Part shown: in pieces, positions 25,779 to 34,196 of the stretch | Position numbering within the stretch: the stretch's first letter is position 1 | Layout of the letters: every line of letters begins with the position of its first letter | NCBI GenBank assembly: GCA_964613745.1 | Contig: CAZTJA010000006.1 | Coordinates: forward strand, 3,920-67,919 | Reading direction: 5' to 3' | Source: CAZTJA01 sp964613745 | GTDB lineage: Bacteria > Desulfobacterota > Desulfomonilia > Desulfomonilales > Desulfomonilaceae | Length of the DNA: 64,000 nucleotides | Program-made: the position numbers and the translations under genes | The notes under the pieces: model-generated | What the model saw: the letters and a program-made list of their open reading frames with translations, nothing else | Database searches by the model: none | What the model was told of the DNA's origin: nothing

Positions 25779-28037
25779 TTGAGGTCCATGTACGGCAATC
25801 TGTCACACATATTTAGTCGCTTTACCCATAGCCTGAGATTCAAACTGAGCTTTTATGCCGGGCTCGTGGTTTTCTTCGGTATTGTGATTTTTACTTTACA
25901 CAGTATCAACAAACAGGAAACCAACCTCATCAATGCTCAGGTACAGGCTGCACTTCGAGATTCCGAAGTGGTAAAAGCGGCTATTTGGAACGGTATGATG
26001 ACCAAAGATCGCGAGGTCATCCGTCAGATTGTTCGTGCAATAGGAAAGCAGGAAGGATTCAAAGCGATCAATATTTTTGATCGCACAGGCAAGCTCCATT
26101 ACACAAGTAAAGCTGAGGATAAAGCATCTCCTCAACGTTCCGCAGCGGATAATCCGCTTTTAGTCGATATTGACTCCAACGTTGCGGTTAAATACGAGTT
26201 CCAGGATAAAGGAAAGGTCCTCAACGTCGTCAACCCGTTGGTGAATGATGCGAGTTGTTCGACCATGGGGTGCCATGAAGGTCCAATTGAGCAACCGTCC
26301 TTGGGGGCTTTAGAAATCAAATTGCCCTTGGGAGATCTAAGAAGGCAATTATGGGAAAATGCGCGAGAGACTTACGTTTTTGCACTTTTTCTCTTTCTGC
26401 TGGTATCGTCTATCATCGGCATTGGGGTGATTTACTTCGTAAGCAGGCCGATTGAAAAACTGAAAGCTCGAGCCAACAGAATGGCCAAGGGTGAGTACGT
26501 ACCCGCAAGACCTTCTACAGGCCAGGATTCAATCGCGGAACTTTCCCGTGCGTTTGAGGAAATGAGCCGTCAAATTCACGAACATACGAGGGACCTTGAG
26601 CAAAGTCGAAAAATGTATAAGGACTTGTTCGAAAAAGTCCCGTGTTACTTGACCGTGATTGGGTCTGATTACCGGATTGTAAGGACGAATCAGGTTTTCG
26701 CATCCGACTTTGGTGATCAGGTCGGGCGTCACTGTTTTGAAGGTTTCAAGGGCAACAGCACCAAATGTGAAAATTGCCAGGTGGAAAGAACATTTATCGA
26801 TGGTTTGCCCCATATGTCCGAAGAAATCTGGCATCCGGAGAGCAGCGATAAGCGTTTTGTGGTCGTAAATACGTCGCCGATATTCGACGAGTATGGAAAG
26901 ATCTCGGAAGTGTTGGAGATGTCGGTCGATGTTACGAAATTGGAGCAGCTCAAGGCTGATTTGCGGAAGAAGGAACAAGAATACGCAAGTCTGCTCGAGA
27001 ACGTCCCTTGTTATTTGACTTTGGTGGACCGCTCTTACAAAATCGCGTTTGCAAATTCGATGTTTGTTGAAGATTTTGGGGAATGTGTGGGTGAAAACTG
27101 TTACAAGGTTTACAAAGGGCAAGACACGAAGTGCGAAAACTGTCCCGTTGAACAAACCTTTGATGATGGTCTTCCACATGCTTCGGAAGAAATCTGGCAA
27201 CGTGACGGAAAAGACGTGCACATAGTTCTTCAAACCGCTCCCATTTTGGATGAAAACGGGAGGGTAGCTCATGCCATGGAGATGTGCACCAACATAACGG
27301 AACTGAAGTTACTCAGGAATGAACTTGCCAATCTTGGGGAAACGATAGCCGGCATGTCCCATACCGTTAAGAATATCCTTTCCGGTCTTGAAGGCGGGGT
27401 CTACATGGTGGATTCCGGTCTTAAGAGAGGCAAGGAAGACCGGATGCGTGTAGGGTGGGAAATGGTCAAGAAGAATGTCGAACGAGTATCGGTACTCGTA
27501 AAGGATATTCTTTATGCCTCAAAAAAACGTCCTCCCGAGTACTCTAAAACGGATCCGGCCAAAGTATTGTTGGATGTTTATGATCTCTATGAAGAAAAGG
27601 CCAAGAACAAGGGTGTTGAGCTTCTGAAAGACTTTTCGGACCAGATGGGTTCGGCGGTTTTTGACGTGAAAGGAATTCATTCCGCAGTTTCAAATCTTAT
27701 ATCGAACAGCATTGCAGCGTGTTCCACTATGGATCGTAAGGACAGCAAAATAATTTTGGGCGGTCGCGTAGAAGGAAACATGTTCGTGATCCATGTAACC
27801 GATAACGGCTGCGGCATGCCCGATCAGGTTAAACAAAACCTGTTCAAGAAATTTTATTCAACCAAGGGTTCGGAAGGAACCGGCTTAGGCCTGGTTGTGA
27901 CCAAGAAGATAATTGAAGAACACGGCGGTAGAATCCAAGTATATTCGAGATTGGGAGAAGGTACAAGCTTTCAGATAGAAATTCCAACAAGCCCCATTCA
28001 GGAGTCACAGGAACCGAAATCAATGGTGCTCCAATGA
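25779..28037 (+). CDS. membrane sensor histidine kinase with CX4CH motif and two Cys-rich PAS domains
   Basis: 752 aa. Order: short cytoplasmic start, membrane helix 1 (about 24-40), periplasmic domain (about 44-198) containing a CX4CH motif (C160, C165, H166), the form used for some c-type haems, helix 2 (about 200-220), HAMP (about 222-272), PAS 1 (about 279-385), PAS 2 (about 402-508), phospho-acceptor domain with GMSHTVKNIL (His528), and an HATPase domain with NLISNSI, DNGCGMP and GTGLGLVV. Both PAS domains hold the same cysteine pattern, C289/C319/C330/C333 and C411/C441/C452/C455 (KCENC). Its stop overlaps an in-frame ATG of the UspA frame. The DsrMK-like pair lies just upstream, so a redox signal is plausible. 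The ATG at 25788 (MYGNLS) is an alternative start. No response regulator is adjacent. Confidence 0.88.
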   Translation: MRSMYGNLSHIFSRFTHSLRFKLSFYAGLVVFFGIVIFTLHSINKQETNLINAQVQAALRDSEVVKAAIWNGMMTKDREVIRQIVRAIGKQEGFKAINIFDRTGKLHYTSKAEDKASPQRSAADNPLLVDIDSNVAVKYEFQDKGKVLNVVNPLVNDASCSTMGCHEGPIEQPSLGALEIKLPLGDLRRQLWENARETYVFALFLFLLVSSIIGIGVIYFVSRPIEKLKARANRMAKGEYVPARPSTGQDSIAELSRAFEEMSRQIHEHTRDLEQSRKMYKDLFEKVPCYLTVIGSDYRIVRTNQVFASDFGDQVGRHCFEGFKGNSTKCENCQVERTFIDGLPHMSEEIWHPESSDKRFVVVNTSPIFDEYGKISEVLEMSVDVTKLEQLKADLRKKEQEYASLLENVPCYLTLVDRSYKIAFANSMFVEDFGECVGENCYKVYKGQDTKCENCPVEQTFDDGLPHASEEIWQRDGKDVHIVLQTAPILDENGRVAHAMEMCTNITELKLLRNELANLGETIAGMSHTVKNILSGLEGGVYMVDSGLKRGKEDRMRVGWEMVKKNVERVSVLVKDILYASKKRPPEYSKTDPAKVLLDVYDLYEEKAKNKGVELLKDFSDQMGSAVFDVKGIHSAVSNLISNSIAACSTMDRKDSKIILGGRVEGNMFVIHVTDNGCGMPDQVKQNLFKKFYSTKGSEGTGLGLVVTKKIIEEHGGRIQVYSRLGEGTSFQIEIPTSPIQESQEPKSMVLQ

Positions 28038-28099
28038 GTAAACATAAGTCAACCGTAGTTAGTTTTGTCGAATATCAGAAACGAAAGGCAGGAGGTATC

Positions 28100-28633
28100 A
28101 TGAAAGGAATCGGCCTTTGCGCCATATTTTCCAGACAGGGAGATTGGGCATTTGATTATGCATTGTCGTTGGCCCGACATCATCAAACCAAATTGAACAT
28201 TTTCCATTTTCTCGAATCGCCCTATGCATTGAGAAGAGACGTGGTTTTTGTCGATGCCGATAAGACCGAGACGGCAAAGGTTACCCCCGATCTTATTTCA
28301 AAAAAAGACCGCGAAATGAGAGAGATGTTTGATCCGCTTTTGGGCGACTATGTTGATGTCGGCTTTAGATTGTGCGAAGGCAATGACGAGTGGGAGTTAA
28401 GAAAGTGCTTTAAAAAGGGCGACTACGAAATACTTGTAATCGGCTACAAGGGCAAAGGCGCTGCTTTTGGAGGAACCACCACAATCGAGGAATTTGCAGC
28501 TAAATTCCACGGCCCGGTAATTCTTGTCGGACCGGAAGCATCCGATTCCTTTTATCTGAACGAGGCAGCTCAACAAAGACTTGGCGATTTAATGATTCCG
28601 GACGGGAAATGGCAATTGATTGCTAAGAAATAA
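28100..28633 (+). CDS. UspA-domain (universal stress) protein
   Basis: Single UspA-like domain: N-terminal strand KGIGLCAIFSRQGDWAFDYALSLARHH, and a C-terminal half with EILVIGYKGKGAAFGGTTTIEEFAAKFHGPVILVGPE, where the G-rich loop before the last strand resembles the ATP-binding G2XG9G(S/T) region but is altered. The frame starts at an ATG (28034) overlapping the kinase stop (ATGA), giving 199 aa; the ATG at 28100 has a strong SD (AGGAGGT) and the family N-terminus, so I chose it (177 aa). Likely part of the kinase transcript. The role is unknown. Confidence 0.8.
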   Translation: MKGIGLCAIFSRQGDWAFDYALSLARHHQTKLNIFHFLESPYALRRDVVFVDADKTETAKVTPDLISKKDREMREMFDPLLGDYVDVGFRLCEGNDEWELRKCFKKGDYEILVIGYKGKGAAFGGTTTIEEFAAKFHGPVILVGPEASDSFYLNEAAQQRLGDLMIPDGKWQLIAKK

Positions 28634-28639
28634 ATTCAG

Positions 28640-28680
28640 AGGAGGGGAAGCTTTTAGCTTCTTCTCCTGATAACTTTTTT
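28640..28680 (+). terminator. hairpin with T-run after the UspA gene
   Basis: AGGAGGGGAAGCT (28640-28652) and AGCTTCTTCTCCT (28656-28668) make a 13-bp stem with two G-U pairs and a 3-nt loop; six T residues lie at 28675-28680, 6 nt past the stem. Acts as a partial terminator or attenuator before the next small gene. Confidence 0.55.
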
Positions 28681-28692
28681 AAGGATTTAAAA

Positions 28693-28968
28693 GTGCAATT
28701 TTCAAACCAAGAAGAATTTGAACTGCATGTCCACAAATGTTTCGGCAAGATTTTTGAACTTTTAATGGATGTGGACAATACCGTTAAAAGAGGAGCTGAG
28801 AAAGAGGAATCCACCGGCGAATACGGCGTTATGTGTGATCTTCGGGATACGGTTGAAGAAGTGATTCTTCATTGTCATCTTGCATGGCAGTACCATAGAC
28901 TTTCCAGAAGCCTTGCAGGATCGTCGAGTTGGGATGTCATTGAAAAGAAGAGTGAAGAAGGTAAATGA
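28693..28968 (+). CDS. small helical protein of unknown function
   Basis: 91 aa, GTG start at 28693 with AAGGA 7 nt upstream. Not recognised. It is hydrophilic and helical, without signal peptide or membrane segment; three Cys residues (one in HKCFGKIF, one in VMCDLRD, one in LHCHLAWQYHRLSR) and several His residues could bind metal, which is only a guess. It follows the kinase-UspA genes on the same strand and converges with the two-module KY protein. Composition and the SD favour a real gene. Confidence 0.6.
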   Translation: MQFSNQEEFELHVHKCFGKIFELLMDVDNTVKRGAEKEESTGEYGVMCDLRDTVEEVILHCHLAWQYHRLSRSLAGSSSWDVIEKKSEEGK

Positions 28969-29014
28969 TAGAGCGTCACCGTTAAATGAGGAGCGTAATT
29001 CAGACTGATCAACC

Positions 29015-29407
29015 TCAATCAAGTTCGTGAATAGCTTTGCCTGTTTCCACGAATGCTTCAGTCACCTGGCTTCGTGTGATGCTCAACCTGTTGGATAATT
29101 CTTTGGGAGTTGCAAGACCTGCGTTGATGAGTTGCCTGAGAACGCTCTGGAGCTGTCTTCTGGTAAAATTGTACTTATCCATTATTTCATCATCACTTAA
29201 GTCGGCTTTGATATCCGCTAAGATCTCTTTTGCACTGACCTTTCGACCTTTCCCCGTCTTCTGTTTCTCTTTGGCCAGATAATCCTTCACAGCCGCTTTG
29301 TACATAAAGAATTGTTTTCCGGACATTCCGTATTTCGCCTGCAAAGCGGTATCGCTCATGCCTGCCTGGACGTCCTGTATGAACTCTTTTGCATTTATGG
29401 CTGCCAC
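29015..29407 (-). CDS. tandem two-copy KY-module protein
   Basis: 130 aa, built of two copies of the module seen at 21901 and 46054. Copy 1 (about 5-48) reads QDVQAGMSDTALQAKYGMSG. Copy 2 (about 58-128) reads ADIKADLSDDEIMDKYNFT, then LINAGLATPKEL and SITRSQVTEAFVETGKAI, including the C-terminal part that copy 1 lacks. A basic linker (KEKQKTGKGRK) joins them. Start is GTG at 29407 with AGG 9-11 nt upstream. Monocistronic and convergent with the 28.7-kb gene. Unknown function; the charge and size would suit a nucleic-acid- or protein-binding adaptor. Confidence 0.78.
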   Translation of the reverse strand: MAAINAKEFIQDVQAGMSDTALQAKYGMSGKQFFMYKAAVKDYLAKEKQKTGKGRKVSAKEILADIKADLSDDEIMDKYNFTRRQLQSVLRQLINAGLATPKELSNRLSITRSQVTEAFVETGKAIHELD

Positions 29408-29727
29408 GTATGTATACCTGAAAGCCTAGGTTGAGTAGCGTTTTTTATAACGCACACATTAGCCTATTGCCGGATCCGGACCGCGCTTTTAGTTTCTAGC
29501 TACATCGAACCATACATCATTTAGAGATATGGTATCAAATTGCATGAATTCACATCAAGCTAATAATTCAATGTATAACAAAATTCAATCAATTAGTTAA
29601 TTCACCTATGTGGACATTTTTAGGTTGTATCTCAGATTTTGACCAAACCGACTGTATATGCTTGTATACTTCGTGATCTTGAAGTAACGATAGAGTTCCG
29701 GCTACTACCCTAAGAGGAGCATTTTGA
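29408..29727. other. 320-bp intergenic region
   Basis: Divergent promoter region between the KY-module gene and the MFS gene. AT-rich; a 10-bp palindrome CCGGATCCGG lies at 29470-29479. No gene, RNA or well-spaced promoter was recognised. Confidence 0.5.
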
Positions 29728-30975
29728 TTGATCGATCCAGCACCCCAGAGCCGCAGGCGTTGGGCAATTTTCACCATTGGAAGCCTGAATTTTCTGATCT
29801 CAATGTTCTACAGAGGTTCGATTGCAGTGATAGCGCCTTCTCTTTCAAGAGAGTTGTGTTTGGACGCATCGGACTTGAGCAACATGTCGGCGGTTTTCTT
29901 CTACTCGTTCGCGATTAGTCAGATCCCGATTGGAATCGCTCTGGATAGAATCGGAGCGAGAGCCGTCACAGTCATACTTGCCCTACCTGCAATTGCGGGC
30001 GGATTGTTGTTCAGTGTCGGACAATCAGCGAACGAACTTGTTTTTGCTAGAGTTCTACTGGGTATCGGCATGAGCGGAAATTTAATGATTATTTTGACGC
30101 TCTTGGCTGCGTGGTTTCCTGTTAACCGATTCGCGTCTTTGAGTGGAATAATAGTAGCCATAGGTAGTGCGGGGACTTTGCTTGCAGGCACTCCCCTGGC
30201 GGCTCTCAACCTCTGGATTGGATGGAGAACGGGATTCGTCTTTTTTTCAGCCCTAAATGCAATCATTGTTGCTGCCTTTATACTCGTTATTCGGAACAGA
30301 CCTCAAGGTTCATCTCATGCCGATTCTCCGAAGGATTCAGGACTGTTCGCCGGTTTGTCCAGATTGATAAAGATGTACAGCTACTGGGCAATCAGCCTGT
30401 CCAATTTTGTCCGATACGGTTATTTTGCCGCCCTCCAAAGTCTCTGGATCGGTCCTTTTCTTGTAATCGGAAGAGGTTGGGACGAATTGTCGGCAGGAAA
30501 TGCGATTTTAGCTATGGGACTCGGATACATGATTGCTTTGCCTATCAGCGGTATTCTAAGCGACAGAGTTTTCCACTCCAGAAAAAAGGTCGTCTTGGGG
30601 TCTTTCATTTTCTATTTAGGGCTCGTTTTCTTCCTACTTTTTCGAGCGGAACTTGCCGGCATGTGGGTTTTAATCTTAGCCTTATTCGGCTTGGGTTTTC
30701 TCTCCGCTCCCGGCAACATTCTCTATGCCCATATGAAAGAACTTATTCCGAGGGACATGCTGTCCGTTGCAATGACTGCCGTCAACCTTTTCACGACCCT
30801 CGGGGCGGGAGTAATGACTCACATCATAGGAATTGCCGTTGGAAACAACCCCAATGAATGTGGAGCAGGTGATTTTCTGGGGTTGTGGTATGCCGGCATT
30901 GTAGCTCTCGGACTAGTTTCCTTGCTCTACTACTTTGTTCCGGATAGTCGATTGCTGAGAAAATCCGGTCGGTAA
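29728..30975 (+). CDS. MFS transporter
   Basis: 415-aa major-facilitator protein with 12 predicted membrane helices, a central cytoplasmic loop near 190-205 (RNRPQGSSHADSPKDS) and the MFS motif between helices 2 and 3 as GIALDRIGARAV; LLGIGMSGNLMI in helix 4 resembles organic-anion or nitrate/sugar-phosphate-type carriers. The substrate is unknown. Start is TTG at 29728, 8 nt after AGAGGAG; no better start exists. No neighbouring enzyme points to a substrate. Confidence 0.88.
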   Translation: MIDPAPQSRRRWAIFTIGSLNFLISMFYRGSIAVIAPSLSRELCLDASDLSNMSAVFFYSFAISQIPIGIALDRIGARAVTVILALPAIAGGLLFSVGQSANELVFARVLLGIGMSGNLMIILTLLAAWFPVNRFASLSGIIVAIGSAGTLLAGTPLAALNLWIGWRTGFVFFSALNAIIVAAFILVIRNRPQGSSHADSPKDSGLFAGLSRLIKMYSYWAISLSNFVRYGYFAALQSLWIGPFLVIGRGWDELSAGNAILAMGLGYMIALPISGILSDRVFHSRKKVVLGSFIFYLGLVFFLLFRAELAGMWVLILALFGLGFLSAPGNILYAHMKELIPRDMLSVAMTAVNLFTTLGAGVMTHIIGIAVGNNPNECGAGDFLGLWYAGIVALGLVSLLYYFVPDSRLLRKSGR

Positions 30976-31168
30976 GTATACTGTTGGGAATGTCTTTCGA
31001 CATGTTTCAGATCGGCACCTTAGCCGTACGTACGGTGACTTGCCTTCATACTGTGGGCATGTTAGTGATTGTATGATTGATGATAAACCGGTAATTGATT
31101 CAAACAGATTTTAAATTGGTCACATGTGAATAGTAGATTCCGGTGAACTGCTCAAGCCGGAGGCAGAA

Positions 31169-32749
31169 TTGAATACGCTACTTATTTTTCCGAATAGTCC
31201 TCGTAATTTGAACATCGGCAACAATGACAAGAGCGTCAGAATAGCCTCGAAGAAGGCTTATTCCCCTCCCTTGGGGCTCCTGACCGTGGCGTCCCTGTTG
31301 CCCTTAGACTGGGAATTGCGTTTGATTGATTTGTCTTTTCAGTCCATTGCAGAACAGGACTGGAATTCGGCGGAACTCGTTCTGCTCACGGGAACGATTT
31401 TGCAGCTCCCAGAAATTTACGATCTTGTCAAAATTGCTAAGACACGGGACAAGATCGTGGCAGTAGGAGGCGCCGGCGTCTTTCATTATCCTGAACGAAC
31501 ACTCAATTCCGGAGCGGATTTCGTCATCAAAGGAGAAGGCGAGAATACCGTTCCCATAATGCTGGAATATCTTTCCCAAGGTATATCCAACAAAATTATT
31601 CAATCGCCGACCCCTGTGGATTTAGCATTGTCTCCGGTCCCGAGATTTGATTTGCTCGATATGAATGCATATGTGGACATGGCCCTGCAAATCTCACGGG
31701 GCTGCCCATTTCAATGCGAATTCTGCGATGCGACTCAGATTTTCGGTCGCAAGGTCCGACTGAAAGCACCGGATCAGGTAATTAATGAACTTCAAGCGTT
31801 GTATGATGCCGGATGGCGAAGACAAATCTACGTAGTAGATGACAATTTGATAGGAAATCAAAAAAGAATTAAGCCGATTTTGGAGGCGATGATTTCCTGG
31901 ATGCAGTCGCATGAAAATCCTTTTGAGTTCTTTACTCATGCATCCGTGAATCTCGCAGAAAATCAGGAATTGTTGGACCTTGTGGTGAAGGCCGGATTTT
32001 CGACGGTTTACTTAGGTATTGAAACTACTGATCCTGAAACCTTGCGGACTGCTCGGAAGACTCAAAATACCGGATTGGACCTCTATGATGCATGCCGTAC
32101 GATAAATGAAGCCGGCCTGGAAATTATGGCAGGGACGATAATTGGGTTTGATGGAGAGAAACCCGGGCGCGACAAAAGCCTGGTGGAATTCGTGCAAAGG
32201 ACCAACATTCCGTTGATTGAAGTTTCCCTTCTTCATGCGTATCCGGGAACTGCCTTGTGGGATCGCTTGAGACTGGAAGGCCGATTGCTTGATGAGAACG
32301 AAATTTTCATTGGGGATTGCCACTATCTCCGGACCAACTATGTTCCTACTCGACCTATGGATGAAATTTTGTCCGAATTCGTAAGCACCATGAAGCAGGT
32401 TTACGACCCTGCAGGATTTCTGGAACGCAGCTACAATCATTTCGCCTGCATGAAACCCCTCCCTATGAAGGTGCCTGCCAAACCACTAACGTTGAGCGAA
32501 CTACATGTTTTGGGATCTACTCTGATGAAATGGGGGGTGATTAGGTCAACTCGATATGTCTTCTGGAAATATCTGTGGAAGGCATTTACGGAATTCCACT
32601 TGCGACGGGTTTACCTTTTTATAAGATCTTGCGTAACTCTCGAGCGATACCATCAACTGAGCGTTGACCTTTCGGCCAAACTTGACGCAATGAAGCCCGG
32701 TTTTATACCTGTGACGGCCGACCGGAGCAGCAATGAAGTAAACAGTTGA
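31169..32749 (+). CDS. B12-binding-domain radical SAM enzyme
   Basis: 526 aa. N-terminal cobalamin-binding Rossmann domain (about 1-150, with PPLGLLTVASLLP and VAVGGAGVFHYPE), radical SAM domain (about 170-390) with the cluster motif CPFQCEFCD (CxxxCxxC) and IVGFDGE-type GTIIGFDGE, then a helical tail resembling the C-terminal region found in HpnP/HpnR-like class B methylases. Such enzymes methylate or rearrange unactivated carbons, often of lipids or cofactors; the substrate here is unknown. TTG start at 31169 after GGAGG. The following genes suggest surface-lipid or glycan chemistry, but weakly. Confidence 0.88.
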   Translation: MNTLLIFPNSPRNLNIGNNDKSVRIASKKAYSPPLGLLTVASLLPLDWELRLIDLSFQSIAEQDWNSAELVLLTGTILQLPEIYDLVKIAKTRDKIVAVGGAGVFHYPERTLNSGADFVIKGEGENTVPIMLEYLSQGISNKIIQSPTPVDLALSPVPRFDLLDMNAYVDMALQISRGCPFQCEFCDATQIFGRKVRLKAPDQVINELQALYDAGWRRQIYVVDDNLIGNQKRIKPILEAMISWMQSHENPFEFFTHASVNLAENQELLDLVVKAGFSTVYLGIETTDPETLRTARKTQNTGLDLYDACRTINEAGLEIMAGTIIGFDGEKPGRDKSLVEFVQRTNIPLIEVSLLHAYPGTALWDRLRLEGRLLDENEIFIGDCHYLRTNYVPTRPMDEILSEFVSTMKQVYDPAGFLERSYNHFACMKPLPMKVPAKPLTLSELHVLGSTLMKWGVIRSTRYVFWKYLWKAFTEFHLRRVYLFIRSCVTLERYHQLSVDLSAKLDAMKPGFIPVTADRSSNEVNS

Positions 32750-32767
32750 TTGAGAAATTGCGTTTCC

Positions 32768-34087
32768 TTAACGAGTGTCTTCGAACAAAATTTGTGGAAT
32801 GTTGTTGCCGCCCGTATATACCGCTCTTGCTCTTCCGGAATAAACTTCCGTGTAGCCGGGTTCACCCAAGATTTCTTGGGGCGAGAGATTCAAGTTTCGA
32901 GCAATCTCATTGAACTTTAGCTGCTTGCTTTGCTCATCAAGGTCGAGTATTCCCCAGTTTAGAATAGCTTTGGCGGTGGCATTTGCAGCAACAAAGTGCC
33001 CCACCGGATTCCAATGACCATCACAGAAATACCAAAAATAGGGATCTTTCAGAGCAAATTGATCTCGATATTCTCTAAATGCCTGGGAGAGCAGAAGGAT
33101 CTCTATACCGTGCTTTTTCCCTAGTTCAGTAAGGTACTTTTCCACAAACTCAGGATCGAAATCTCTTGGCACATCTGAACCTTTGTTCGCCTCCTTGAAA
33201 TAATTTTGCCAATTGTGAGCTATCGAATATATCGTTGGAACCACGGCTATCGCAAAATGGCCGCCATCTTTTCGGATTTGGGCAGCCAACTCCACCAAAA
33301 TCTCTTCGGTAATTGTTCTGCTCTCTTCCCAGTCTCGTCGGGAGTTCTCGACCGGTTCTTTCCTAAACGAGTTTTCCAGAAAATCCATTTCACCGAGTTC
33401 AATTTGATGGAGAAAAGCATACCTGTACATCCTGAAGGCCAATAAGCAGGAGCGACAATTCTTGCGTAAGAACTGCATGAATCCACCGACTTCCCGTGGG
33501 CCCACATTATCGAATCGCTTTTCAATTACAACCTTACCGTTTTCAAGGCGACCACAAGGTTGAATTATAGGTTCATTGTATAATTCAGTTAATCGACACG
33601 AGTTATCCTTAAAATCGTTTACCTGAGTGAAAAACAATACCGTAAGCTTGGGCCGGTACGCCGTCAAGAACGAATCGTAAACGGCTCGCTGAGTCACATT
33701 CCCGTAAGCATTTATTCCCGTGTTCAAGACCGGCATGCGAAGTAATTGCTCCAGAATCGATGCAGTTGTCGCTTCCGTGGGCACCTCGTTGGCTTCCATA
33801 AAAGAATCGCCCAAGATTGCTATTCCGCCGGGTCTGAATTCTGCTCCTCGGAACCCCAAAGAATTAAACCGAATGTTCTCAATCTGATAACATTTGGTGG
33901 AGAACGTCTCTACGGAATTCGGAATTCTCGTGAATCCAACCCTGTCGTCCGGTTTGGCGGAAAGACGCACGTAAGAACTCTCCAGCGGAAAAACCCGTAA
34001 TAACACTTCAACCAGAATGAAAACGACGATCAATCCAATTGCAAGGGCGAGGATGTTTTTCAACACAGCTGAAACTTTTGAATTCAT
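32768..34087 (-). CDS. membrane-anchored SGNH-hydrolase-like protein
   Basis: 439 aa with one N-terminal membrane anchor (about 12-32) and a periplasmic domain resembling SGNH/GDSL hydrolases and AlgX/DltD-like O-acetyl-handling proteins. Seen: block I ILGDSFMEANEV (Ser nucleophile in GDS), Gly- and Asn-containing blocks NTGINAYGN and TQVNDFKD, and the C-terminal DGHWNPVGH supplying catalytic Asp and His. It may (de)acetylate a polysaccharide or lipid. Convergent with the radical SAM gene and followed upstream by a GNAT-like gene on the same strand, so these may cooperate in surface modification. Confidence 0.78.
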   Translation of the reverse strand: MNSKVSAVLKNILALAIGLIVVFILVEVLLRVFPLESSYVRLSAKPDDRVGFTRIPNSVETFSTKCYQIENIRFNSLGFRGAEFRPGGIAILGDSFMEANEVPTEATTASILEQLLRMPVLNTGINAYGNVTQRAVYDSFLTAYRPKLTVLFFTQVNDFKDNSCRLTELYNEPIIQPCGRLENGKVVIEKRFDNVGPREVGGFMQFLRKNCRSCLLAFRMYRYAFLHQIELGEMDFLENSFRKEPVENSRRDWEESRTITEEILVELAAQIRKDGGHFAIAVVPTIYSIAHNWQNYFKEANKGSDVPRDFDPEFVEKYLTELGKKHGIEILLLSQAFREYRDQFALKDPYFWYFCDGHWNPVGHFVAANATAKAILNWGILDLDEQSKQLKFNEIARNLNLSPQEILGEPGYTEVYSGRARAVYTGGNNIPQILFEDTR

Positions 34088-34196
34088 GTGGATCTCTTCA
34101 ATTTCGATATTGTTAATTAGCAGGAATAATCATCAATTGTTAACTTTTGTATCGCTCATTAGGCTCACAATTTATTCCGTTTCGGGCGAATTTCTA

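Noticed and set aside
26529..27272. 247-codon antisense frame inside the sensor kinase gene
   Set aside because: The plus-strand kinase frame has unmistakable domains; the antisense frame mirrors its codon periodicity.
31024..31035. Palindrome CCGTACGTACGG after the MFS gene
   Set aside because: No U-tract, no gene-proximal position; it may be chance.
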